64,000 nt of DNA from Manihot esculenta (lineage: Eukaryota > Streptophyta > Magnoliopsida > Malpighiales > Euphorbiaceae): assembly GCF_001659605.2 (NCBI RefSeq), contig NC_035170.2, positions 12,070,502 to 12,134,501 of the forward strand, written 5' to 3'. Below the pieces are notes generated by a model. The model searched no databases. It was not told the origin of the DNA and saw nothing but the letters and a program-made list of their open reading frames with translations. Below are positions 43,773-54,208 of the stretch, in pieces. Position 1 is the stretch's first letter; every line of letters begins with the position of its first letter. Position numbers and translations under genes: made by a program.

Positions 43773-46059
43773 TGTAATACCCGGCTAGACTCCGGTATCG
43801 GAATTCCTACCGTCCGGTAGAATCTCGGATGTCAGAAGTCTCTAGTAGGGTAGAAACATGTTTTCATAAAATGTTTTAAGGTATTTCATGGTTTTAAGTA
43901 TGAAAATTTATTGAGTTTTTGCATGAAAAGTCTTTGGAGGAAAACTCAGGTTCGGCCGCCGAAACTCAAAGTTCGGCCGCCGAACATGCATGCACTTCGG
44001 GAGTGCTTTAGGTCCCCGAAGGCATAGGTGAGGAAAGTCCAGGTTCGACCGCCGAACCTCAAGTTCGGCCGCCGAACATGGCATGCATGTGGAGGCACTT
44101 TCGGCCCCCGAACGTGGCCTGGCCAGCCACTATAAAAGGGTCCCTTAGCCGAAAACGGGCGAGCTTTTCCCCATTTTCGGCCAAGGTGAGCTTTTCCGCC
44201 ATTCTTCACCATCCTTGAGTTCTTCCCTTCCAATCTTTCAAGATTTTCACAAGCTTTTACATTGTTTTGAAGATTTTCGAGTTTAAAGCAAGTTTTGGAG
44301 CTTTGAGGTTCAAGAACTCAAAATCTCCCACCTCCGAGTTTAGGACGTCTCTCTCTCGATCTTCAAGAGGTAAGAGCCGATCTTAAGCTCATTGTATGTT
44401 TAAAGTAAGTTTTATGCAAGATCTATGGGGTAGAATGCATGTTTTGCTCATAGTTAGGTTTTTGAGTTAATGTTATGTTTTGAGCAATGTATGTTGGATT
44501 GTGTTGTTGTTGTGTGTTGTAGTTGGGGTTTAAGTTAGTTTGAGGCCCCTAGGAACCATTGTATGTATATTTGCATGATTTGAATGAGTTATATGCATGT
44601 TGGAAGAGTTGGGAGGCAAATATGCATAAAGGAGCCAAGTTTCTGCCCTTTGGCAGAAACCAGGTTCGGCAGCCGAAGGCACTTTCGGCCGTCGAACATG
44701 GCTGGGGAGGCAGGCCTTTCGGCTGCCGAAGTTGCCCCCAAAAAGAGACTTTCGTCTCTTTCTGGCACTTTCGGCCGCCGAAGGTGCCGCCGAACATGCA
44801 TGAGTTTCGCCTCTGTCTGGGAGTTTCGGCCGCCGAACCTGCCGCCGAAAGTGCCCTGTCCAGCCATTTCTTGCATGTTTTTATGTGATTGTTTCATGAT
44901 GTTTTAGGGGGTTTTTGGGGAGTATATTAGAGTTATGCTTATGTATGTTTGGTCCCTCATTGGAGTCCACCTGTGTAGGTTCGGACCCGAGGAACCGAGG
45001 ACCCCAGCAGTGAGCCAGCTGCTACAGAGTTTGTCAGAGCTAGCCAGAGGTGAGTGGAATGAACCTTAAGTTTTAAAATAAATGAAATATGAATTTTGAG
45101 CATGATCCATGCATCATGAATGCCATGAGATATAGTAGGTTGTTTGCATTAGTATTCACGAATATGTTGCATTGCATTTATGATGTTGATGTTGATGTGG
45201 ATTGGTTATTGGATGATCCTTTAGTCCTCATATGATATGACGATGTTATGGCATGAGATGGTATGGAAGTCCAGGTTGTACCCATTCTACGTCCCTGGCA
45301 CGATGTAAGAGGAAGTCCAGGTTGTACCCATTCTACGTCCCTGGCACAGTTGGACTGTATGATATGTTATGTTATGTTAAGAGAAAGACCGGTTGTACCC
45401 ATTCTACGTCCCGGCACAGTTGGACTATGTAGAGGACTATTGGTGACAATACCATCCGAGATGTGATTAGTTGTGATGTGTTGCATTACATAATGGCATG
45501 AGATTTTAATATATGATTTCACTATTCTGCTCACTGGGCTTTGTAGCTCACCCCTCTCCCCTAACCCCAGATGTGCAGGTACAGGGTAGACCAGGAGGTT
45601 AGCCAGAGTTTTGAAGTATGTTTATGTAATAGTTAGATTGTGGACATGACAATTGTACTATGATGTAATGTAGGAGACTACAGTATGTTTTGTAATGAGG
45701 TATATTGAGGTTATAGATGTGCTTGACCCTATGAGTATTGTAATCCCTTGTTAATGCATGATCTTAGATATTTGATGATACAGATGTTAGCCAACTCAAC
45801 ACATGTATATCGCCCATTGGGGCATTTATGAGATCCCACAGAGGGGTCAAGTTATGATTATGTTTTAGTGCATGCACAGGTTGAGTTTGGTGTATGAGGA
45901 ATGAATGAAAGAAAAGTTTAAATTTTTTATGCATGTTGTTGATCATGTATGGGATTATACAGGTTCACAGGTTATATGTCAGGCTTGCTACGGGTCCCGG
46001 CGGCCTTAAGCCGATCTGGATCCTAGCGCCGGTAGCGGTCCGATTTTCGGGTCGTTACA
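43773..46059 (+). repeat. TE7 3' LTR (2,287 bp)
   Basis: Colinear with the 5' LTR except for the 42-bp and 7-bp length differences. TATA box at 44131-44137. Ends GGGTCGTTACA at 46059, followed by GAAAT and the rest of the TE4 LTR. Confidence 0.94.
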
Positions 46060-46420
46060 GAAATGTGCTTGACTTAGTGATGTATGTTTTGTACATGATC
46101 TGGATATGTATATATGTTTTACTGTATGTGAAAAACCAGGCTTAACAGGTATGAGATAACCCACCTAGAGCAAGCTCTAGTCAGGGGTACAGAGTACAGA
46201 GTACAGAGTACTGAGTACAGAGTACAGAGTAGAGAGATAGTGCATGCACAGGTTAAGCCTTGGTATAAAGAAAAGAGTTTTTATTTTCACAGAAAAATGT
46301 ATGATCATGTATGAGTTTTACAGGTACACAGAGAGTATAGCAGACTTGCTACGGGTTCTGGCGGCCTTAAGCCGACCTGAATCCTAGCGCCGGTGACGGT
46401 CTATTTTGGGGTCGTTACAG
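46060..46420 (+). repeat. TE4 3' LTR, second part
   Basis: Resumes the TE4 LTR at GAAATGTGCTTGAC, includes a TACAGAG array (about 46187-46232) and the conserved terminal block, and ends GTCGTTACA at 46420. The GGCCA target duplication follows. Confidence 0.92.
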
Positions 46421-46730
46421 GCCAGGCCACGTTCGGGGGCCGAACGTGCCTCCGCATGCATGCCATGTTCGGCGGCCGAACCTGGACTTCCCTCACTTAT
46501 GCCTTCGGGGGCCTAAGGCACACCCGAAATGACTGCATGTTCGGCGGCCGAACCTGGGTTTTCCTCCAAAGTTGTTTTCATGCAAAAAAATCATTTCCTC
46601 TTCATTTAAAATCATGAAATACATTAAAACATTTTAAGAAAACATGTTTCTATCCCACTAGAGACTTCCGACATCCGAGATTCCACCGGACGGTAGGAAT
46701 TCCGATACCGGAGTCTAGCCGGGTATTACA
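46421..46730 (-). repeat. TE3 LTR, proximal fragment (minus strand)
   Basis: Complement of the first ~310 bp of an LTR: palindrome cluster 1 (about 46433-46552) and the LTR start at 46730 (TGTAATACCC on the minus strand). It joins the fragment 6913-7833 across TE4. Confidence 0.92.
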
Positions 46731-46767
46731 TTCTCCCCCCCTTAAGAACATTCGTCCCCGAATGTTC
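46731..46767 (-). other. TE3 polypurine tract and pre-PPT hairpin (minus strand)
   Basis: Complement of the purine tract at 46731-46743 and a perfect 9-bp-arm hairpin at 46746-46767. It marks the adjoining LTR as the 3' LTR of TE3. Confidence 0.86.
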
Positions 46768-46838
46768 CTCAACTAGCACATAGCATGGCATACACATATC
46801 ATACATACAAAGCACATAAAACTCACAAGGAACAAACC

Positions 46839-48561
46839 TCAGAAAAGATAAGGGTATTGCTGGAGCATGGACTCCCGTGTCTCCCAAGTGCATTCTTCCA
46901 TATTGTGGTGGTTCCACAGGACTTTCACCATCGGGATTTCCTTGTTTCTCAGCTTTCTGATCTGGGTGTCTATGATCCGTACTGGCTGCTCAACATAGGT
47001 GAGATCCTCTTGGATCTCCACATCAGGCTCACTAAGAACCTTGCCCGGATCTGACACGAACTTTCTCAACATGGAAACATGGAAAACCGGATGGATTCTT
47101 TCCATTGAAGCAGGCAAATCTAGCTTGTACGACACATTCCCAATCTTTTGCAAGACTTCAAAGGGTCCGATGAATCGTGGGGCTAGTTTACCTTTCTTCC
47201 CAAAGTGAACCACTCCTTTCATTGGAGACACTTTGAGCAATACCAGATCCCTCTCCTGAAACTCTACTTGTCGTCTGCGGATGTCTGCATAACTCTTCTG
47301 TCTGCTTGCAGCAGTCTTGATCCTTTCTCTAATTACGGGTACCACCCTGCTGGTAATCTCTACTAGCTCAGGCCCTGCCAAGGCCTTCTCTCCAACTTCC
47401 TCCCAGCAAACAGGTGATCTGCACTTCCTTCCATATAAAGCTTAATATGGAGCCATCCCGATGCTAGCATGATGGCTGTTATTGTAGGCAAACTCCACCA
47501 AAGGTAGATGCTGCCTCCAAGAACCACCAAAGTCCAGCACACACATTCTGAGCATATCCTCGATAGTCTGGATGGTCCTTTCGGACTGTCCGTCCGTCTG
47601 GGGGTGGAAAGCAGTGCTAAAATCCAACCTGGTACCCATGGCATTCTGCAGACTCCGCCAAAACCTGGAGGTGAACTGGGGCCCCCTATCAGACACTATT
47701 GAAACAGGAACCCCATGCAGCCTGACGATCTCATCCACATATACCTGCACCAACTTGTCCACAGAGTAGCCACTCCTGACAGGGATGAAGTGAGCAGATT
47801 TGGTGAGTCTGTCCACAATCACCCATATGGATTCCAATCTGTTGGACGTCGTCGGTAACCCCACTACGAAGTCCATAGCTATATTCTCCCATTTCCACTC
47901 TGGAATAGGTAGCGGGTTAAGCATTCCAGCCGGCTTCTGATGTTCCAGCTTCACCCTCTGACACACTTCGCAGGCTGATACAAACTGTGCCACTTCTTTC
48001 TTCATCGCTGGCCACCAATAAACTTTCTTCAGATCTTGATACATCTTGGTGGCTCCGGGGTGAACGCTGTATCTTGCATTATGAGCCTCTCTCATAATGT
48101 CTCATTTTAGCCCTATGTCATCTGGTACACACAATCGACTCCCATAGCGGAGGATCCCCTTACTATCAAATCTGAATTCACTGTCCTTGCCCGACTGAAC
48201 AGTCCTGGCAATCTTCACTAACTCTGGGTCCTCATGCTGTTTCTGAGCCACTTGCTCTAGAAACACAGGTGTCACTCTCATCTGGGCCACTAAAGCACCT
48301 GTACCAGACAACTCCAACTGTAGACCTTCATCAATAAGCTTGTAAAACTCCTTCACCACTGGTCTCCTCTCAGCCGTGATGTGGGATAGACTGCCTAGTG
48401 ACTTTCGGCTTAGGGCGTTTGTCACAACATTCGCCTTACCTGGATGATACTGAATTTTGCAATCATAGTCACTCAGCAGCTCTACCCATCTCCTCTGTCT
48501 CAAGTTCAAATCTCTTTGACTCAGGATGTACTGCAGGCTCTTATGATTTGTAAAGATCTCA
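46839..48561 (-). pseudogene. TE3 pol remnant (late RNase H, integrase, chromodomain), truncated
   Basis: On the minus strand the frame starts abruptly at the junction near 48561, inside RNase H just after the FTDHKSLQY motif, and runs through VVTNALSRK (N for D at the last RNase H acidic position), the integrase finger, the DDE core and the chromodomain-like end. Stops: TGA at 48102-48104 (GGA in related copies) and TAA at 47442-47444 (GAA in related copies). Gag, protease, RT and the 5' LTR are gone, replaced by TE8 sequence of opposite orientation. It is an old, inactive copy. Confidence 0.9.
48559..48561. other. Illegitimate junction between TE3 (minus) and TE8 (plus)
   Basis: TE3-type sequence (TAAAGATCTCA in complement of RNase H) passes directly into TE8-type protease sequence (TCATTCTAGGGATGG). 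The three bases TCA fit both parents. No LTR end or target duplication is present. Confidence 0.82.
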
Positions 48562-49400
48562 TTCTAGGGATGGATTGGCTATCTGCATATAGTGCTACTT
48601 TGAACTGTAGAGAGAAGATAGTTAGCCTCAGAGACCAGGATGGGTCAGAGTGCGTCTTCAGAGGAGACAGAAGGGGTACACCCAGAGGTATGATTTCAGC
48701 CCTTCAGGCTCGTCGTTTGCTTCGGAGGGGTTGTCAGGGGTTTCTAGCTCATGTGAGAGAGCTAGACAGTCAGGTGAGGGAACCAGCCATAGTACCAGTA
48801 GTCCGAGAGTTTCTCGATGTTTTCCCAGACGAACTTCCAGGACTACCACCTGGTAGGGAGATAGAGTTTGAAATAGAATTGCTGCCTGATACCAAACCTA
48901 TCTCTATTCCTCCCTACAGGATGGCACCAGCAGAGTTAAAAGAGTTAAAAGAACAGTTGCAGGATTTGGTAGATAAGGGTTTCATCCGCCCCAGTACCTC
49001 ACCTTGGGGTGCTCCAGTGCTCTTTGTCAGAAAGAAGGATGGATCCCTCAGACTTTGTGTCGACTACAGACAGTTGAACAAGGTCACTACCAAGAATAGG
49101 TATCCTTTATCTCGGATTGATGATCTATTCAACCAGCTAGCTGGAGCAGGTTGTTTCTCTAAAATAGATCTCAGATCCGGGTATCATCAGTTGAGAGTCA
49201 GAGAGGCAGATGTGCCAAAGACAGCTTTCAGGACTAGATATGGGCATTATGAGTTCTTAGTGATGCCGTTCGGGTTGACTAACGCCCCTGCAGCATTCAT
49301 GGATCTCATGAACAGAGTTTTCAGTGAGTTTCTGGATCACTTTGTCATTGTTTTCATCGATGATATTTTAGTGTATTCCAGAGATGCAGAGGAGCATCCC
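48559..49400 (+). pseudogene. TE8 pol, segment 1 (end of protease, most of RT)
   Basis: The frame starts mid-protease at [14 protein letters not shown], with the catalytic Asp and all of gag missing to the left. It continues through the protease-RT linker and RT ([18 protein letters not shown]) to GAGGAGCATCCC, where TE9 is inserted. Compared with TE4 the target reads CATCCC rather than CATGCCC, so one base was already missing and RT was frameshifted before TE9 arrived. Translating from upstream gives a 343-residue chimeric frame starting in antisense TE3 (48444); it is a junction artefact, not a gene. Confidence 0.88.
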
Positions 49401-51919
49401 TGTAATACCCGGCTCGTTCAGACATCGGAATTCTTACCGTCCGGTGGAATTCGAGGTTGTCGGAGCCTTCCCTAAGGGTAAAACAAAGGTTTTAAGATGG
49501 TTTTAAAAGGTTTTATGTTAGAAAGGCTATGAGTTTTGAAGAGAAAAGACTAAGGAGGCAAAATGCAGGTTCGGCCGCCGAAGGTAATGTTCGGCCGCCG
49601 AAAGTGCCTTAGGTTTGGCTTCCGAACTCCAAGTTAGGCCGCCGAACGTTGCATGGTTTCGCATGCAGGTTAGGCTGCCGAAGGAGGGGCGGTTGACCAC
49701 CTATAAAGGGCTCCTTGCTCTGGAAAAAGAGGAGGTTTCTCTCTCTTTTTGGGCTAAGGTGAGTTCATGCTTTCCTTGGGTTGATTTCATGGTTTCTCTT
49801 CAAATCTTTCAAGGTTTTCATGAGGTTTCTCCTTGAATTCAAGAGTTGTGAGCTTGGAGCAAGGAGGTGGAGCTTGGAGACTTTTGGAGCTCGGATCTCC
49901 ATATCTTCAAGTTTGGGATCACACCAGCCTTTGTTCTTCAAGAGGTATGTGTTGATCCTTATGTTTTCTGATGTATTAAGCAAGTTTTATGGAGGGAGAA
50001 GGGAGTTATGCATGAGTTTTTGCATGAGTTGTGCATGTGAGGGTCTAGGGACCCTTTGTGCCTTTGTATGTTGTTTGAGTTGTTTTTGGGGTTTTGAGCT
50101 TGTTCTAAGCCCCTATGTGTTAGTAGAAGTGTTTATGCATGTTGAGTGAGGTTTGGGGGAAGTTGAGTATGAGGTGAGCAAGGTTCTGCCTAACTGGAGA
50201 ACCCAGCTTCGGCCGCCGAAAGAGGATTCGGCCGCCGAACGTGTTGAGGAGGTGGTTTCGGCTGCCTAATCCTGCCCCCGAAGGATTGGACTTTCATCTC
50301 TGGAGGGAAGGTTCGGCCGCCGAAGGTGCCGCCGAAGGAAGGAGACTTTCGTCTCTGGAGTGTGGTTTGGCCCCCGAACCATGCCCCCGAAAGGGTTCGG
50401 CCGCCGAAAGAGGAGATTCGGCCGCCGAAAGTATGTGAGTTTCGTCTCTGGAGAGGACATTCGGCCGCCGAACCTGCCGCCGAAAGTGCCCTGTCCAGCC
50501 TTCTTTTGCATGTTTTCTGAGATTGTGTTAAGAGCTTTTAGAGGGGTTTTGGGAAGTTTTCTAGAGTTGGTAAAGAGTATAGTTGACACCTCATTCGAGT
50601 CCATTTGTGTAGGATTGGACCCGAGAGATCGAGGAGGTCAGCAGAGTTAGAGGTTGCAGAGTCAGTTCAGTATCTGCCAGAGGAGCAGAGGTGAGTAGAA
50701 CTAAACTTAATTTTAGTAAAAGATACAGACTGTATGAGCATAGTTCATGCATCATGGATGCTATGATTTCTATTAGGGTGATTTGCATTAGAATCACGAA
50801 GTTGTTGCATTGCATATTATGTGATCAGAGATTAGGTGGACCCAGGCGACTCCAATAGCCTAAGCTTCGGCTCCTGTCATTGTGTCAGGTCAGTTGGGCA
50901 ATTACTTGTTGGAATGCCCTGTGTAGCTCCTTTGGGGGGCCAGTGTTGACAGAGGGTATTTTTGGGGTCATGTCTACCTTAGTGGGGATTGGACCAAGGC
51001 GACTTCAATAGCCCGTCGAGGGAGTTTTGGGGTCATGTCTAATCCAAGATATGTTGAGATGCTTGTGTTGTGATGCATTTTCATATATAGTGCGTATGAA
51101 TGAACTGTTTTCAGTGTTTCTACTCACTGGGCTTTAGAAGCTCATCCCTTTCCCTTAATCCCAGTTTTGCAGGTTCAGAGTAGCTGGGAAGGGTAGAAGC
51201 ATCAGAGTTGCTAAAGGATTGCATATGTAATAGCATAGTGTGGACATGATGTATGTCACATGATGTATGTCACATGATGTATGTCAAATGATGTATGTAA
51301 AGAGATGTAATAGATAGTCAGTTGAGTTGTATATGAGATAGAATGTGCTTTTGCCTATAGTGTATGTTTAATCCTTGGTATATACATGTATCCTGTTTTT
51401 AAAGTTTCTTGATGAGAAATGAGTCAGACCAGACTGACTATATGTTGTGTTTCGAAAACCCAGTGACATATAGTAGATACAGAGGAAAGACCAGGTTTGA
51501 TTCCTGTGATCCACAGAGTAGACCACTAGAGAAGACCAGGTTTGATTCCTGTGACTCTATGGTAACCAAGTTAACTTATGATATGCTGACCCTTACAGAG
51601 TGGGTTCTATGCTGCAGTGCGCATAGTGCATGGAGGTTACTTGGTAGAGCGTCGCTGGTTAGCCCCTGAGGGGTAGTTCAGACTAGTATGTCTGAGCTTT
51701 TGGTTCATATGATTGGACCTCCAGAGAGTGTTTTACAGGTTAAGTCTGGTTGTGTTACAGACAAGTTGTAACAGTTATGGATCATGTATGGGATTTTAAC
51801 AGATACACAGAGTTCAGGATAGGCTTACTACGGGTCTAGGCGGCCTTAAGTCGATCTGGATCCTAGTGCCGAGCAGTTTGGGCCGTTACAAAGAGGGTAC
51901 CGGTTTCCGGGCTGTTACA
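49401..51919 (+). repeat. TE9 5' LTR (2,519 bp)
   Basis: Starts TGTAATACCCGGCTCG. Palindromes near 49568-49690, a TATA-like TATAAAG at 49702 after a shortened palindrome (GGTTGACCACC), donor-like GTATGT at 49945, palindrome cluster 2 near 50210-50490, exon-like block 50613-50690, a 14-bp direct repeat near 51247-51300, and a duplicated AAGACCAGGTTTGATTCC unit near 51494-51560. The 3' end has extra sequence after the usual terminal GGCCGTTACA, finishing TTTCCGGGCTGTTACA. Confidence 0.93.
51247..51300 (+). repeat. 14-bp tandem repeat in TE9 LTR
   Basis: Four copies of ATGATGTATGTCAC with minor changes (CAC, CAC, CAA, then AAG). An identical array is at about 56055-56108 in the 3' LTR. Confidence 0.85.
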
Positions 51920-51921
51920 GA

Positions 51922-51933
51922 TGGTATCAGAGC
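51922..51933 (+). promoter_or_regulatory. Primer binding site of TE9
   Basis: TGGTATCAGAGC, intact, 2 bp after the LTR. The following bases (ATAGGGCC) differ from the CCTAGGTTC of the other elements. Confidence 0.9.
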
Positions 51934-52467
51934 ATAGGGCCTCTAGAGTACGGTGTGCTGAGCTAAGATGCTCAGGGATTAGAGAGATCTCACATCGGAA
52001 AGAGGTTGTCTTAGAGGGCAAGCACAATAAGATAAGATCATGTCCACTAGGATAGGATGTTGAGTCCTGTCTATATGATGATGTGTAATGCCATGTGAGA
52101 TACATGTGCATTGACGATATGAGATATCTGATGTTATGGATGCCTGTTGGGAAGATCCTCTAGCCCTCAGTATGCATGAGATGAGATGTAAGTAAGAGCA
52201 GTTCAGGCGAGACTGTAGTGCCCCTGGCATAGTTAGACATAACGATGAGATGGATATGTAGAGGGCTATTGGTGACCAGTTCATCCATGAGATGAGATGC
52301 TTTGCATGTGTATGGGGTTCATGTGTTATCACATGGATCATATCATGATGATATGCCCATATGATGTTATGTTTATGTGGTGCCATGGTTGAGGTGGACT
52401 CGTGTGTAACTGCATGGGCCAGATGCTGCTATGGTTTCTGTGTGTGTGCTCTTTTTCCGCAGGCAGA
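51934..52467 (+). other. TE9 leader with conserved block
   Basis: Non-coding. About 52016-52073 matches the leader block of the other elements (GCAAGCACAATAAGAT ... CATGTCCACTAGGATAGG ... GTTGAGTCCTGTCT). It ends with an acceptor-like CTCTTTTTCCGCAG just before the fossil gag start. This stretch is far better kept than the coding part downstream. Confidence 0.7.
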
Positions 52468-53900
52468 ATGAGAGGTACTCGTTGATCCATGAGATTGACA
52501 GGAGTTTCTCTTGAGAGGAAAGGTATAGATACTTTCCCCTTGTTCTGCCAAGAGTGCAATAGTGTAGCATCAGCCGAGAGGGTACATCAAAGGACCTAGG
52601 AGGTCTTTGATGCAGTCAGAGGAGGACTGGACCCTAGAGGATGTCAGTTGATGAGCGAGGTTAGCAGAGAGAGATGTTCAGAGAAGAGATAGTAGCTAGA
52701 GGTTAGTGTGCCAGAGAGGGTACTGAGAGAGGTGCTAGGAGATGCTATGGTCTCGGGTTTTATAACCCCAGGTATAGTGAGAGTGATCTCTCATCTCTAA
52801 GTGCAACCCCTAAGAGAAGAGAAGGGTAAGAGTAAGAGTAAAGTAAGAGCAGGAAAGGAAGAGAAGAAAAAGAAGAGTAAGTTCAGGAGAGGTTAGAGTC
52901 CGGTCTGGGATTAGACCAGTAGTCGAGGCAGAGGAAGGGGGTCAGCCTCTTATCCCTCAGGTTTCCATAGAGAAGGTCCGTCAGCTTCGGCTAGGATCTT
53001 CACCCAGGCTCAACAGGAGGCAGTCGCATCAAACACAGTGGTGCCAGGTATGCTCACTCTAGAGTGTTTTGATGGGCATGTTTTTGTGAACCCTATTGTT
53101 TTTCTACTCCTGTTGCTGTGAGAGCCAGATAGGATGGGTTTGATGACTTCTAGGCTTAGAGTGAGAGTTACCTCTTTGGGTTAGCCGACCCGAGTATGAT
53201 CCATCAGAGGCGGGGCATGTAGCGAGTGGATGCCTTCCAGCTGACCTTTTGGTTCTAGATTGGACTGGTCGATGTCATTCTAGTGATGGAGTGGCTAGCT
53301 ACTCGTAGTGCTACCGAGTCAGTAGAGCCAAGGTAGTTAGGCTCACAGTTTAGGATAGACTAGAGGTAGTCCCTAGGAGGGACAGAGTAGATTGCCTAGA
53401 GGTTTGATGTCAGCCCTACAGGCTCAGAGTTTGCTCAGGAGAGGTCGTTAGAGGGTTCTAGCTCCTGTGAGAGAGTTTAGTAGTTGGGTTAGGGAACCAG
53501 CCTCTGTGTCTGTGGTTGAGAGAGTTCTTAGACGTCTGCCCAGACGAGCTGTCAGGTTTATCATCTGTCAGGGAGATAGAGTTGGGATAGGAATGGTGTC
53601 TGGACCCAGAACCATTTCTTTCTTTCCCTACATGATGGCACCTGCAGAGTTGCGAGAGCAGTTGTAAGACTTGGTAGATAAGGGTTTTATCCGACCTAGT
53701 ACCTCACTCTGGAATGATCCAGAATAGTTGCGGGAAACGAAGGATGAATCCTTGAGGCTTGTAGCGACTGTAAGCAGTTGGACAAGGTCACTACCAGGGA
53801 CAGGTATTCCCATTCAGGATTGATGATCTATTGGATCAGCTAGCAGGAGCTGGTCGTGTTTCCTAGATAGATCTGAGATCCGGGTACTACCTGTAGTGAG
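52468..53900 (+). pseudogene. TE9 decayed gag-protease-RT remnant
   Basis: Begins ATGAGAGGTACTCGT, the gag start, but a stop follows within a few codons. Recognisable fossils in order: a Gly/Arg-linker and pre-protease stretch near 52965-53045, the protease end near 53265-53320 (GTCATTCTAGTGATGGAGTG), the linker near 53400-53580, and RT starting near 53625 (CTACATGATGGCACC) to about 53900 (AGATCTGAGATCCGGGTAC). Both zinc knuckles appear lost, and the sequence breaks off early in RT with no FIDD, RNase H or integrase. Stops and indels occur throughout, so no protein is expected. Confidence 0.85.
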
Positions 53901-54169
53901 TTCAAGTTAGTATGAGTTAGTCGTGAGAAGTCAGAAGAGGAGCAGCTAGTTTAGTACAGATGAAGAGAGAAGGGCAAGGATCAGCGTGTGCAGCGAAAGC
54001 TGTTGCTGTGTAAGAGACGTTGTGGTAGTACTGGAGGTGTCTTCTAGAGAGGGGGAGATCTCCGGAGATCTCACCTGCTTAGCTCAGTTGTGTTTACTGT
54101 GCTAGGAAGACCGAGAGTTTTCACTCCAGTAATACCGAGTCTCTTTTCTGTATGCATGTTTTAGAGCAA
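53901..54169 (+). other. TE9 3' internal stretch of unclear origin
   Basis: About 270 bp between the RT fossil and the pre-PPT hairpin. I see no open frame and no clear match to pol in the window. It may be eroded pol or a 3' untranslated region. Confidence 0.5.
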
Positions 54170-54208
54170 GAACATTCGGGGACGAATGTTTTTGTAAGGG
54201 GGGTAGAT
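54170..54208 (+). other. TE9 pre-PPT hairpin and interrupted polypurine tract
   Basis: Hairpin 54170-54191 keeps eight of nine arm pairs as Watson-Crick (last base T, still a G-T pair). The purine tract AAGGGGGGTAGAT at 54196-54208 has two T interruptions, unlike all other copies. Confidence 0.8.

Larger units (their letters stand above)
36076..46059 (+). mobile_element. TE7: complete chromovirus with open gag-pol, inserted in TE4 3' LTR
   Basis: 9,984 bp. LTRs 36076-38411 and 43773-46059, PBS, 1,659-codon ORF, purine tract. Flanks are GCAAT (36071-36075) and GAAAT (46060-46064), a 5-bp duplication with one later mismatch; the other TE4 LTR reads GAAAT. LTRs differ by about 24 substitutions by eye (about 1%) plus two length changes. 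It is the best candidate for an autonomous copy here, subject to the RT change noted for its ORF. Confidence 0.96.
7834..46420 (+). mobile_element. TE4: LTR retrotransposon split by three later insertions
   Basis: The outer LTR ends are TGTAAGACCC at 7834 and GTCGTTACA ending at 46420. The 5-bp target duplication GGCCA is present on both sides (7829-7833 and 46421-46425). Subtracting TE5, TE6, TE7 and their duplications leaves about 9.78 kb, the same size as TE5 and TE7. Order: 5' LTR, PBS, gag [TE5] protease-RT-RNaseH [TE6] integrase, purine tract, 3' LTR [TE7] 3' LTR end. It is younger than TE3 and older than TE5-TE7. Confidence 0.95.

Noticed and set aside
48444..49475. 343-codon frame that looks like a novel fusion protein
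   Set aside because: Its first ~38 codons are antisense TE3 RNase H and its tail enters the TE9 LTR. It is created by the TE3/TE8 junction and an insertion.
51409..51669. 86-codon frame in the TE9 LTRs, identical at 56217-56477
   Set aside because: The identity reflects LTR identity. The frame lies in non-coding LTR with short direct repeats, and no homologous frame exists in the other LTR subfamilies.
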